From assembly GCA_963971305.1 (NCBI GenBank), contig OZ020309.1, positions 7,247,001 through 7,311,000 of the forward strand: DNA of 64,000 nucleotides, given 5' to 3'. A program made the translations under genes and the position numbers. Position 1 is the stretch's first letter. Each line of letters opens with the position of its first letter. Shown piece by piece: positions 22,061-35,300 of the stretch. The DNA comes from Arcuatula senhousia (Eukaryota; Mollusca; Bivalvia; Mytilida; Mytilidae). The notes under the pieces were generated by a model. The model was given only the letters and a program-made list of their open reading frames with translations, was not told the DNA's origin and did not search any database.

Positions 22061-22364
22061 TACCAAAAGTTGAAAATGCCAAACATTATATAAATATGAA
22101 GAGCATAGAACAATAATACCAAAAATGTCGAATGAGAAACCAAATTATGACTAAGACCAACCTATGTCAGGGGAAGGAAGAACCTTAGGGTTTGACAATT
22201 TAGAAGTTAGAACGGATAATTTATAGCTTTGATGTGTTCGTCAACACAAACGTGTTGATGCCGGAGCGGGCTAACCTCGGGGAATTAAAACTCCACCAGC
22301 AGCGCTAACCATCACGGATGTAAGAAATATAAATTACAACAAAGTTCCAGACATTAAATTTTGC

Positions 22365-22411
22365 TACGCCTGACGCGCGTTTCGTCTATTCAAGACTCAT
22401 CAGAGGCGCTC
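22365..22411 (-). ncRNA. Hammerhead ribozyme, upstream copy
   Basis: Same core as the downstream copy: CTGATGAG from 22403, the same TGAAT-capped stem II, GAAA, stem III ACGC/GCGT, and GUA at 22367-22365. The two copies differ at several positions outside the core (for example GCGCC versus GCGTC in the stem III loop), while the catalytic bases are unchanged. Confidence 0.82.
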
Positions 22412-22432
22412 TACCAAAAGTTAAACGCTTGT

Positions 22433-22934
22433 TTTATAAAATCAAATTAAATTTACTTTAACCAAAAACAAATCGTTACATATTTACTGGAGGGCAAAGA
22501 TCACCCTGGGTTTTGAGATTTTTGAGATTTTTGAATTTCCGCTACTATACTTGAAAGTTACGTTAAACTCATAAGTCAATTCTATATCAAAAACTGTTTT
22601 CAGCGAAACATAAAATCATGCTAATGTCTAATTACGTGTATTTCTCTTTAAAAAGCACTATATTTTTGTTCTATTTGATCTGTTATAATTTTTAAATATT
22701 TTCCGATGGATAAAGTATATTCATAGTATTATATACATTTATAAATTTAGAAAAAAAAACAAAAAGACACGATTTACACAAAGTTATAGAAAAAATAGGT
22801 AAAGTCGATTACGACTACATAAAGAGGGAAAAAATATACAAAAAACATAATAATTCTATCAAACAACAAATTTACATTCCAATTCCAATGTACATGTATA
22901 TATTGTCTTTTTAATATCATTTTCTGTTCCTGAT
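22433..22934. other. AT-rich 3' flank of the ROCO gene
   Basis: No gene recognised. It contains homopolymer A runs. Confidence 0.5.
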
Positions 22935-22940
22935 TTTATT
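22935..22940 (-). terminator. Candidate polyadenylation signal of the ROCO gene
   Basis: AATAAA on the minus strand, about 118 nt past the TAA stop at 23060-23058. It is the first such hexamer noticed after the stop. AT-rich DNA gives chance matches, so this is only a candidate. Confidence 0.4.
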
Positions 22941-23057
22941 CAATGTTTCTTTCTATTTTCAAAATGACACGATATACGAAAGACGTTTGTCCGACATCTT
23001 TTGGCCATTTACACTATTTTTTAAATTCAATCTGAGTTTTCTACTGTTAAATTTCAA

Positions 23058-23341
23058 TTATAAATCTTGTAGTATCGATGTGATACTGATGTCAACATTA
23101 CACAAGGCTTGTGCCAGCTCCTGCATTTTGTTTTTTCCTGTTGCTTCTTCCCTCCACTTTCCTAATACTTCTCGGTTAATGTCGACTATTTTGTAGTGGT
23201 CTTCTTTCATATGTTGCCATGTGGAGGCTGGTACTTCAAGCTGTACAGCTAGTAATAGACTCTCTTTAATGACTTCAGCAGAAATCGCATCTAAATCTTT
23301 GTCACTTGGAACTTTTTTCTGCCATGATTCTTGTGGCAAAC
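23058..23341 (-). CDS. ROCO gene last exon: death domain 2 and stop
   Basis: 284 nt; begins after the acceptor TTTAATAAG at 23342-23343 and ends with TAA. The exon's 93 residues read as a six-helix death-type fold: DLDAISAEVI, AVQLEVPASTWQHMK, YKIVDINREVLGKWREEA and MQELAQALCNVDIS. The WR pair in helix 4-5 and the LxxAL helix are typical. Phase: two bases complete a Ser codon begun in the 22-nt microexon upstream. The protein ends soon after helix 6. Confidence 0.8.
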
Positions 23342-26300
23342 CTTATTAAATAAAATATATTTATTAAAGTAAAATTATATTTTAATTGTTTTTGGTACAA
23401 TTTTATTCCAAAACTAAAATGTTAACGTTAATTACCAAAAGCAAAGTCTGAAATATGTTGTCTTAAAAACATCAACTGTTTCTACGCGTTGCTTTAAATT
23501 CATAATATCTGTTTAAGTGTTTTGTTATGCTTTTTTCGACTTATGAACACATTGTAACAAATTTGAATTAACTTTAGATTAAACGGTGGATACTTACTCA
23601 GGTATCTGTCTCTGTTCATCTAAAATGCAGATAAAATATGATTAGTTTACAGAAGTTTAAGAACCAGAAAAGCTTTCAAGACATTATCCCGTATGATAAT
23701 CACACTAGAAAATACATACGCAACAATTAAATAAAAGAGACATTTATTTATTTGAAGGGAAAGCCAAAATATTAAAATACACCAATTTTTACATAAATAT
23801 AGCACAACGACGGATTTTGAAGTATATGCACCGTAGAAACTTATTTAACATTCTACTGGTACAGTTAAAACATGATTTAGAAAAAAAAACGCTGTTGTAA
23901 AACCTTCAACATTGACTCGAGGAGATAATTATGCAAATAATTTAACGTCTATTTTAAGTGTCAAAATACCTTATAATGTTAATCCTTTTATAAATGTTAA
24001 TATAGTCACACGTTTAAACCGTCTCATTACTATACAGGTAACACCCCTATCATGATATGAGCACAGAGATGTAAATGAAATACGAGCTGGTTTTAAAATA
24101 ATTGTCTTGTGAATCAAGCCAAGACCTTCGGGTTCAATTCCTGGTATCGGAGCTTGTATATTTGTCAAGTTAAAATCTTCAGCGTGTAATTATATCAATA
24201 TTAAAACGTCGTTCTTTAATTGCAAATGTAAGAATTTGAACTAAAGGTATATAAAGAAAACACACAATATAAAGCCAAGCAACCACCGCAATAGAATCAT
24301 CTGAATTGAAAGAAGCAGAGGTACCAATGGGGTATCCGAATGTCAAAAGTCCGAAAGAGCAGAGACAAAACCAGTAAACACCCACAAGAACAGGACAAAC
24401 ACAGGCAACATGTAAAACATGGAAACATAAAAACAACTGAATATCAATCAACAACGCGAACTCCAGTCGAAACAAGAGTGAACTCAGGTGCTCCGGAAGA
24501 GTAAGCAGTTCCTGCTTGCTATAGCACACCCGTCGCGTTGCCAATAGTCCATGCAGCGTGTCAAATCCGGTAAAGGAAGACAAATCAACACCCTATGACA
24601 AACCAACATCTGCACTCATCTGAGAGATAGAAATCCCATATTTGTCTACAAGTGCATGATGTTTCCGTAAAATTTCTTGAGTGAAGACAGCAATCGAGGA
24701 GCAACATAACCCTGTGTGAGCAATTTTAGTGTCAGACGTGTCGCTCTGCTATGGAAATCGATGTAAGTCCCGCACGCTCTGGAGTAACGAATCAATTGAG
24801 ATACGTTAACTCCATAAGCTGGAGCGGACGGAATGTTGCTACACCAGAAGGGGAAGTTGACGATTGGAAAGTTGAAGTCATCACGTTTGTCATAGAGCCT
24901 TGTTGAAAGTCTTCCTTGAGAGTCAATTTCGAGATGTAGATCCAAATATGAAGCAGACTTCCTAGAATCCATTGTGTCCTTTATCTCAAGCTCCTGTGGA
25001 TATATGAGATGGAGAACGTCACCAAATCGAGAATTGTTTAGTGAAAGGACATCATCAATATAACGGAACGTGAGGTTGAAAGAGAGAGCTAGTCTACGGT
25101 CTTTTTTGTCTAGAAGAGATTGCAAGAAGTCTGCTTCATATGAATGAAGAAACAAATCAGCAAGCAAAGGTGCACAATTAGTGCCCATTGGAATCCCTAT
25201 TGTTTGCTGAAAAACACGTCCACCAAACTGAACAAATATGTTGTCAATAAGAAAGTTGAGCATGTCGATTATTTGGTCTTCTGTAAATTTGTTCTTTATC
25301 TTAGACTCATTAATGACAAAGTAAGTCTTGGTATAATCGACTACAAGAAATTTGTACCTGCGTTTTCCATTCTTTTTGAAAAAGCTGCGTTTAATCAGCT
25401 GTCCCAATCGCGATTTCAGTTGTTCATGTGGAATTATAGAAGTGTAAAGTGTGGAGAAATCGAATGTTTTGATGCTGTTACAAGATGAAACTGATTTAGA
25501 GTTAAGAATCTCCATGAGTTCTTTCGAATTCTTCAGGATCCACATTTGATTGACACCATTTCTAGAATAACAACAATCGTAATATTTCTGGAGGCCGGAT
25601 TTTACTGCCGTAAGTATTGAAACTACACATTAAACTGCCGTAAGTATTGAAACTACACATTAAACTTACAAACTACAAACAAAATTTAAAGGTTAGAAGA
25701 AGATAAGAGGAATGAAACAAACTTACCCTGCACAACAAATGATGGTCATAACCTGTTTGATTCATTGCTTCATAAATATTTCTAATTGTTCCATCCAGTT
25801 TTTGCTTCCATTTTCGAAGACAAAGAAATCTTGTGTTAAGATTATTGCCATAACTGTCTTCTTCAATAGCTTGCATTTCGTTTTCTCTCAGCCCCATATG
25901 TAGAAGCAGTTCTTTCAATCCTAAATATCCTTCCCAAGTAAACTGAAGGGCAAGTTTTGCCAACTGAAGTTCACTTGGCCTCTCACAAAGTCCCTCTTCA
26001 CCAATTCCTAAATATATCAATAAAGACCAGTTGATACAAAAAACTTTACCTCTGGTGTCCGAGGCCTGCTTAAATTAAAAAAAAATCGGGACCTCCCTAC
26101 TTGAATGTTTGACACTTAACTGCCCAAGGTTGTTAACTCCGGTTACTTTGATGTCATCTACCATTAAAAATGACGGTCTTATATGGCCAATGTGTGTTGA
26201 ATAGTTAGTTAATCCTTAACACACACACACACACTCACACACACATCCCCCACACAAAACTAATGAAACTCATTTCTATTTGTCGTCGGAGTTTTTGTTG

Positions 26301-29300
26301 TTTTAAAAAATGATAATTTGATATATCCTTGACTACTTCATCAAAATTTCGACATTCTCGTTTAAAAGAAAGATAATACATTTATTAGAAAGTTCACTAA
26401 ATTGTAAAACGTTATCTGAATAGCCTGAAAATATAGGATATCTGCTTTAAAAATACTTGATGGTCTACTCTTTGCATTTTTTACCACTAGATCCAAACAA
26501 CATATTAAAAAAAAACAATAACAACCAATCCCAAAATCTAAAAAAAAAAACACTGATAAACATGTATTACTTCTAAATTATTAGTTACTTTTTAAACTTA
26601 GACTTTGCTTGATTATACATGCATTTAAGTAGATGACCCACATTATCTTATGCAATGTTACTCACCAGTACAGTCAGCTTTACAAGTTTCCTTTTTCTAA
26701 AAAGACACGAAAGATTGAAAAGAGATTTCCCAATATCAAAACACATATAAAAATATTTTTTGTAGTTATTTCAAATGCAACATCAAAGTTCCATTTTTTA
26801 GCTCACCTGGACCGAAGGTCCATGTGAGCTATTGCCATCACTTGGCGTCCGTCGTCGTCCGTCGTCCGTCGTCGTCCGTCGTCGTCCGTCGTCCGTCGTC
26901 GTTAACATTTTTCAAACATTAACTCCTCTAACACCATAAGTCCAATGGCTTTTAAATTTGGCACAGTTGTTAATTAGCATAGGTAGTATAAAACTAGCGT
27001 GGGGATTTTTGATTCGTTGAAAAACATGGCCGCCATGGCTAAAAATAGAACATAGGGGTAAATTGCAGTTTTTTGCAAATCACTCGAAAACGGTTACAGA
27101 TATCAAAATTCTGGCAGAGGGTAAAAGTGATCAGCACCTAAAGATCTACCTGCCCTGAAATTTTCAAGAAGATCCAACAACCGATGTAGGAGTTATTGCC
27201 CTTTTTTTGGATTTTTTCAAAATTTTGCACTTATTTAGCCCTATATCTTGAAAACTACACAAGATATTTTAAAAATTCAAATTGCATATGATCAAGCACA
27301 TCAAGATCTACATTTCATGTAATTAGGTCAAAGCTGTAGAACCATTTCTTTTAGGAGTTATGGCCCTTAAAGTGTCAAAATTTACCATTTTTCATTACTT
27401 TTACCCTGAATTTCAAAGATTAACTTGTCTGACACCATACATCCAACTTCAACCAAACTTGGCACAGTTGTTTAAAAGCATTAATGCTACAATTCTGTCG
27501 TTCAGATTTTTGATTCGTCAAAAAATATGGCCTTCATGGCTTAAAATAGAACATAGGGGTCAAATTACAGTTTTTTGCAAATAACTCAAAAACGGTAACA
27601 GATATCAAAATTCTGATTGGAGACAAAAGTGATAAGCATCTCAAGATCTACCTGCTCTAAAATTTTCAAGAAGATCCAACAAACGACATAGGAGTTATTG
27701 CCCTTTTTCTGGATTTTTAAATTTTTTTTCACTTATTTAGCCATATATCTTGAAAACCATACAAGATATTTCAAAAATTCAAATTGCATATGATTAAGCA
27801 CATCAAGATCTACAATTCATGTAATTAGGTCAAAGCTGTAGAACCATTTCTTTTAGGAGTTATGGCCCTTAAAGCGTCAATATTTACCATTGTTCATTAC
27901 TTTTCCCCTGACTTGCCTGAAAAGGTAAGACCAACTACATCTTAACATGGCACACTGTTTGATAGCTTATATGCTACAACTCTATCGTTCAGATTTTTGA
28001 TTTGTAAAAAAACATGGCCACCATGGCTAAAAATAGAACATAGGGGCAAATTTCATTTTTTTCAAAACTGGTTTCAGATATCAAAATTGTGCAAGAATCA
28101 AAAGTGATCAACATATTAAGATCTACCTGTCTTGAAATTTCCGAAAAGATCTGACTGCTGATGTGGGGGTTACTGTTCTTTTTCCTAATTTTTGCCAAAT
28201 TTGCACTTATTAAGCCCAATATCTTGAAAACTAACCAAGATATTTCATAAATTTAAATCGCATATGGTTAAGCACAATAATACCTACAAATATATGTATC
28301 TGTGTAGTTCAGGTGAGCGATTCAGGCTCTTGGGAGCCTCTTGTTTTATTATACTTTGATGTTTTTTTACTTTAAATAAGTTGAACGAACAAATGTATGA
28401 CCGTTAATATTATGTTATTGTAAATGATTACGGTGAGATATTTAAGAATAATCAGATGTATATTTTCACTTTATGAATAGAATTTAACAGATATGGGGAA
28501 AATGAACAGTCAATAAAACTTCACAAGTGAAAATGTAGAATTTTTTTATTACCCTGTCGGTTGTCCATTTTGAATATATTTCCTTCGTGATGTTCATTCC
28601 ACAATGACACGTCCAATCTTCTTTGTTAGCATTGTAGCATGGCGATTTCATGTTTGGACACGTGTATTCGACCGCAAACACTTGTGAGTCTGAAGTAATC
28701 TTTGATTCCGAGGTAATAATTTTGAAACTGTCTACAATTCTAGACAGAATATCTTTTATACATTCCGCTATGCCTACTGCTGTGTCTGCAACAAGTTGAG
28801 ATCTGCTCTCATTATGAACTAAATATATGTCGACCCTGTCATTTCTCAAAACAACAACTAAATCCAAGTTTCGTTTTACTACTAGAACCGCCATCCCAGA
28901 AAACAACATTGCACTGCCGTCTTTGCGCTTGACCTCGAAAATATCTATGCAAGAGGCAATGAGTCTGTAGCCTATTGCTGGAGGAATAACTGGGCTACAG
29001 AACCTGAATGACAAACCAATTGATCTTTCTCCATCAATGATGTAAATACTTTCATCAGAGGCTTTGACAAGACTAGGAACAAAATAGTAATCTTCTTCTT
29101 CTCGACTGCCATTTTCATTGTATTTGCGAGGGGATGCTAGAATATCGAGATGTTTCATTACTGATCTAAGGTGATCTTTATGGACAAATAACTCTTTCTT
29201 TTCTCTCCATATGCTGTGTATATCTTTGATTCGAAGAACGCCATTTCTTTTGACAGTTGCAAGAATTTTCCGACGTTTTCCTGAACAGAATGAGGTCTCT

Positions 29301-32300
29301 GTTACCAGTGATTTCAAGCATTCAACAAAAAAACTTGGCGACAAAATAATGTGATCTTTTAGTTCTGGCAGAGGAAAGAATATGATTTCTCCCTGTGTGT
29401 GAGCCATTTTTAAAAATACTTGAAGTTCTTGTTCTGTCAACACCTCTACTGGGTTTTCCTTGTTCACTGCTCTCAGGGCATTCATGGACATGACTTTTTC
29501 TCCATTTTCAATATATTGCTGCAAGGCAAGTTGTAACGGAATCCAAGCCTTTGGAAGCTTTTCTCCCCAGGTAGGGTGGCCACATACCTGATCCACGATA
29601 GTTTGTTGTAATCTGCTATAATCAGGATCTTGGGGATCCATAGCATTTAAAAACAGCTGTGGTTCGAGAATCAGATGTGCCATGGCTTTTGTGTTCTGGA
29701 ACATGTTTCGGATTTCTTCAAAAATATACTTTGCCCGTTTGGTAGCTTCTTCCTTAAAACATAAAATAGTGTAATCACAGAGAATACGAAAGAATAGAGA
29801 GACATTAAGAACTCGTTGTACACTAAATTGTGGTAATGTGTTAGAATATAGGAGATTATTTTTACAATTATAACATACTTTACTGTTGAATATCTACCTA
29901 TTACAACATTGACAAAATTTGTGTGTTCTTTTTATGCAAGAGTTTTTTTTTATTTTGCATTTTTTTAAGCTTTGTAACAACCGTTATTGTAATAAAAACC
30001 GTCATTGCAATAAATTTTGTTATATGAATTAAAAGTGGATTTTTTTATTATACGTGAAGGAATTAATTGTAACTAAAATATTATCACCAAAAATAATTGA
30101 ATATTTTAACTAATTATGAAAAAAAATAAAATTTGAAAACAGTTTATTACAATAGCAGTTGTTATCACAATTATGCTCAACCGTTATTGTAATAAACTTT
30201 TTATATCGTAAAAATTAAATTTTTGAATAAATTTTACCTCTTAGTTGAAGTCAAAATATATTTCATGATTGCCTAATACCGATATTACTATTATAACCAA
30301 AGGAATGACTATGATTTATTATCACAATAACGGTTGACGACCGAAATCCTTATTTTTAGAACAAACGTTTTGGTAATAAACTTTTTCAATCATACAAAAT
30401 GACTAATAGTCGCGGAAAATTGGTATTTCAGTCATTTTAAACAGTTTTTTTCTTTATTTTCGAACTAATTTCAGAAATTAAGATTTTCTTTCAATTTCGG
30501 CTAAGTGTCCCATATATTCTGAAAATATGAATATATTGTCTGAAATGGATATAAATGAACTACTAGTACTTGAATATACTAATTGATTCATATTCAAGTC
30601 ATTTTGAGTCACTTCTAAACAAAATATGTCTTTGAAGTTTTTATTACAATAACGGTTGACGACCAAAATCCTTATTATAACAACAACCGTTATGGTAATA
30701 AACTTTTTCAATCAATCTTATTTCGTCTTTTAAACATCCTAAATGACTTATAGTCACGGAAAATCGGCATTTCAGTCTTTTTAAACAGTTTTCCTTTATT
30801 TTCGAACTAATTTCAGAAATAAAGATTTTTTCTCACAAATTTGGCTAAGTGTCCGATATATTCTGAAAATATGAATATACTATCTGAGATGGATAAAGAT
30901 GATCTACTAGTACTTGATTATATTAATTGATTCATATTTAAGTCATTTTGAGTCACTTCTAAACAAAATATGTCTTTGAAGTTTTTTATTACAATAACGG
31001 TTGACGACCGAAATCCTTATTGTTACAACAACCGTTATGGTAATAAACTTTTTCAGTCAATCTTATTTCGTCTTTAAAATGTTCTAAATGACTATAAGTC
31101 GCGGAAAATTTGTATTTCAGTCATTTTAAACAGTTATTTTTTCATATTTTCCAACTAATTTCAGAAATTAAAATTTTTTGTTACAATTTTGGTTAAGTGT
31201 CCCATATATTCTGAAAATATGAATATATTGTCTGAAATGTATTAATTAGTTAAAAAATGGTAAATCCTGTGGCGATGACCTTATTGTGAATGAATATATT
31301 AAGAATACTAGTTCACAACTCATGCCAATTTATGTTAAATTATTCAATATTATTTTTGATTCCGGAATTGTACCTGAAGTTTGGTTAGTAGGAAATATAC
31401 TTCCTTTCTATAAAAACGAAGGAGATAAATCTGATGCAAAAAATTACAGACCTATTACTATTCTAAGTTGCATGGGTAAATTGTTTACATCTATATTAAA
31501 TGCAAGGTTAACATCCTTCTTAGAAGATTTTTCGCTATTGAATGAGAATCAATTTGGCTTCCGATATGACTATTCTACTGTAGATGGCATTTTTTCCTTA
31601 CATTTGTTATATGAACTTCTTAGACTGAAAAAGAAGGAACTTTTTTGTGCTTTTATTGATTTTGCTAAAGCTTTTGACACAGTTTGGCGCCCAGATTTAT
31701 GGTCTAAACTGTTAGAATCTTCCATTGATGGCAAAATGTATAACGTAATTGTAAATATGTACAGTAATATTAAATCAAGAATATTTAATGGTGTAGAATA
31801 TTCTAGCTTTTTTCCTTGTAACGTTGGAGTCAGACAAGGTGAAAATCTGTCTCCAGTATTATTTTCTCTTTATGTCAACGATTTAGAATCTTACATGGTA
31901 AATAACAACATTTGTGGTTTACAAACCCTTTCAAACGATATTGAAACAGAACTTGATAAATATATCAAGCTTTTTATTATACTATATGCAGACGATACTG
32001 TACTTTTGTCAGAATCTTAACTCGATCTTCAAAATCAGCTCAATTGTCTGAGTGAATATTGTTCTATCTGGAAACTAAAAGTCAATGCTGACAAAAGTGA
32101 GTGAGTGAGTTGGTGTTTTACGCCCGTGCAACGCTATATAGGTTATTAAGTAGTTGTCTTTTCCAAAGGAAGACCACAAAATAATTTAAAGTTTATATAT
32201 AACGGACAAGAATTAGATATTGTAAACGAGTTTATGTACCTTGGAGTAGTCTTTTCTAGACCAGGTAGTTTTGCTAAAGCGAAAAAATATAATGCAGATA

Positions 32301-35300
32301 AAGCAATGCGTGCGATGTATGACGTCATTCGAAATGGCAGGTTGCACAACTTGTCCATAGAGTGTCAATTAGATTTATTTGACAAGGTTATTCAGCCAAT
32401 TTTACTTTACGGTTGCGAGGTATGGGGAACGGGAAACAACGCAGTCATCGAACGGGTACATCTTAAATTCTGTAAACTACTTATGAGTGTCAAAACGTCT
32501 ACACCAGATTTTATGATTTATGGAGAGTTAGGACGTTACCCTCTTGAAATATGTATAAAACTTCGAGTTATTAAATATTGGTCAAAGCTCATTAGTGGAA
32601 AAGACGAAAAAATACCAAGTATTCTTTATCGTCTTGCGCACAAGAACTTTGCTAATATTCCATGGCTAAAATATGTTAAGTCCATACTAGATGATTGTGG
32701 GAAATCATATGTATGATATGAACAATCATTTACTAGTACATCTTGGTTATACTTCTCTATTAAACAAACCCTCTTGGATAATTTTAAACAGATCTGGTTT
32801 TCCAAGGTACACGAATCTCCAAAAGCTCTTAACTATAGGATTTATAAAGACAAATTAGAATTTGAACTTTACTTTAATATTCTTAATGATAATTATGCTA
32901 AAACACTTTGTAAATTTCGTACGATGAACCACAAACTGCCCAGAGAGTCTGGTAGATGGTTAAATATTCAAAGAGAGAATAGAATTTGTACACTTTGTCA
33001 AAATCAAGATATAGGGGACGAATTTCATTATTTATTTGTTTGCCCTATGCTTATCAATGAGAGGAAGATATACCTTAAACAGAAATTTTATATACGTCCC
33101 AATATTATTAAACTAAATGAATTAATGAATAGTAGCCATCCACCAGATCTCGTAAAGCTATGTAAATTTATACATATCATTAATAAAAAGATAGAATCTC
33201 CTGGGTAATCATTTTACTGTTTATAAATATACATGTGTACCGCCAAGAACTCATCAACTATACAATTTTATTATTATAGTGTAACTGTAACCTTATTTTA
33301 TTTTATTTATATATTATACAAATTTAATTGTTTCTATTTCTCTGTACCTTTGTATTGGTTTTTAGAGAATAAAGATATATATATAAAGAAATGAATATAG
33401 ATGATCTACTAGTACTTGAATATACTAATTGATTCATATTCAAGTCATTTTGAGTCACTTCTAAAAAAGGTATGTCTTTGAATTTTTTATTACAATAACG
33501 GTTGACGACCGAAATCCTTATCGTAACAACAACCGTTATGGTAATAAACTTTTTCAATCAATCTTATTTCGGCTTTTAAACATCCAAAAATGACTTATAC
33601 TCGCGGAAAATTTGTATTTCAGTCATTTTAGACAGTTTTTTCTTTATTTTCGAACAAATTTCAGAAATTAACATTTTCTTACAATTTTGGCTAAGTGTCC
33701 CATATATTCTGAAAATATGAATATATTGTCTATAATGGATATAGATGATCTACTAGTACTTGAATATACTAATTGAATCATATTCAAGTCATTTTGAGTC
33801 ACTTCTAAACAAAATATGTCTTTGAAGTTTTTATTACAATAACGGTTGACGACTGATATCCTTATTGTAACAACAACCGTTAGGGTAATAAACTTTTTCA
33901 ATCAATCATATTTCGTCTTTAAAACATCCTTAATGACTTATAGTCACGGAAAATCGGCATTTCAGTCTTTTTAAACAGTTTTCCTTTAATTTCGAACTAA
34001 TTTCAGAAATTATTTTTTTTCTTACGATTTTGGCTAAGTGTCCGATAAATTCGGAAAATATGAATATAAATTCATAATTAATCTTTGAAGATTTTATTAC
34101 AATAACGGTTGACGACCGAAATCCTTATTGTAACAACAACCGTTATGGTAATAAACTTTTTCAATCAACCTAATTTCGTCTTTTAATCATCCAAAATGAC
34201 TGATAGTCACGGAAAATCGACATTTCAGTCTTTTTAAACAGTTATTTTCTTTATTTTCGAACTAATTTCAAAAATTAAGATTTTTTCTTACAATTTTGGC
34301 TAAGTGTCCGATACATTCTGAAAATATGAATATATTGTCTGGAATGGATATAGATGATCTATTAGTACTTGAGTATACTAATTTATTCATATTTAAGTCA
34401 TTTTGAGTCACTTTTAAAATTAATTCATCTTTGAAGATTTTATTACAATAACGGTTGACGACCGAAATCCTTATTGTAACAACAACCGTTATGGTAATAA
34501 ACTTTTTCAATCAATCTTATTTTGTCTTTAAAATATCCTAAATGACTTATAGTCACGGAAAATCAGTTTTCCTTTATTTTCGAAAACTAATTTAAGAAAT
34601 TAAGATTTTTTCTTACAATTTTGGCTAATTGTCCGATATATTCTGGAATGGATATAGATGATCTATTAGTACTTGAATATACTAATTTATTCATATTTAA
34701 GTCATTTTGAGTCACTTCTAAACATAATTCATCTTTGAAGATTTTATTACAATAACGGTTGAAGACCGAAATCCTTATTGTAACAACAACCGTTATGGTA
34801 ATAAACTTTTTCAATCAACCTAATTTCGTCGTTTAATCATCAAAAATGACTGATAGTCACGGAAAATCGACATTTCAGTCTTTTTTAACAGTTATTTTCT
34901 ATATTTTCGAACGAATTTCAGAAATAAAGATTTTTTTCCTACAATTTTGGCTAAGTGTCCGATATATTCTGGAAATATGAATATATTATCTGAGATGGAT
35001 ATAGATGATCTACTAGTACTTGAATATACTAATTGATTCATATTTAAGTCATTTTGAGTCACTTCTAAACAAAATATGTCTTTGAAGTTTTTTTATTACA
35101 TTAACGGTTGACGACCGAAATCCTTACTGTAACAACAACCGTTATGGTAATAAACTTTTTCAATCAATCTTATTTCGTATTAAATAATCCTAAATGACTT
35201 ATAGTCACGGAAAATTGGCATTTCTGTCTTTTTAAACAGTTTTTCTTTATTTTCGATCTAATTCAAGAAATTAAGATTTTTTCTTACGATTTTGGCTAAG

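Larger units (their letters stand above)
21972..22432 (-). mobile_element. Two-unit hammerhead retrozyme
   Basis: A ~110 bp block at about 21972-22080 recurs at 22322-22432, about 350 bp apart in direct orientation. Each copy carries, on the minus strand, the conserved core of a hammerhead ribozyme. Two ribozymes in tandem flanking one non-coding unit is the organisation of metazoan retrozymes, non-autonomous retroelements thought to spread through circular RNA with help from Penelope-like RTs. Self-cleavage at both GUA sites would release a ~351-nt RNA (22364 to 22014). It lies just downstream of the ROCO gene's last exon, on the same strand. Confidence 0.82.
31240..33387 (+). mobile_element. 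5'-truncated LINE inserted in a satellite unit
   Basis: It starts within RT and ends with AATAAAGATATATATAT. The satellite unit is interrupted between TCTGAAATG and GATATAGATGATCTACTAG. GAAATG is present on both sides (31234-31239 and 33388-33393), a probable target duplication. 5' truncation and a short-repeat 3' tail fit target-primed reverse transcription. The insertion is younger than the satellite array. Confidence 0.82.

Noticed and set aside
24060..24160. tRNA-like stretch with a GGTTCAATTCC B-box and a CTTGTGAATCAAG loop
   Set aside because: The arms do not fold into a cloverleaf by eye and no A-box is convincing. Probably a chance match or a heavily decayed SINE.
24179..24583. 134-aa ORF similar to an ORF at 51001-51240
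   Set aside because: The similarity comes from the shared 3' flank of Penelope-like family A. The frame breaks between copies, so it is not a gene.
28553..29752. COR exon as a separate intact gene starting at the ATG at 29704
   Set aside because: Open reading continues upstream to a good acceptor, and the sequence before the ATG (EEATKRAKYIFEEIRN) is the expected continuation of the Roc domain.
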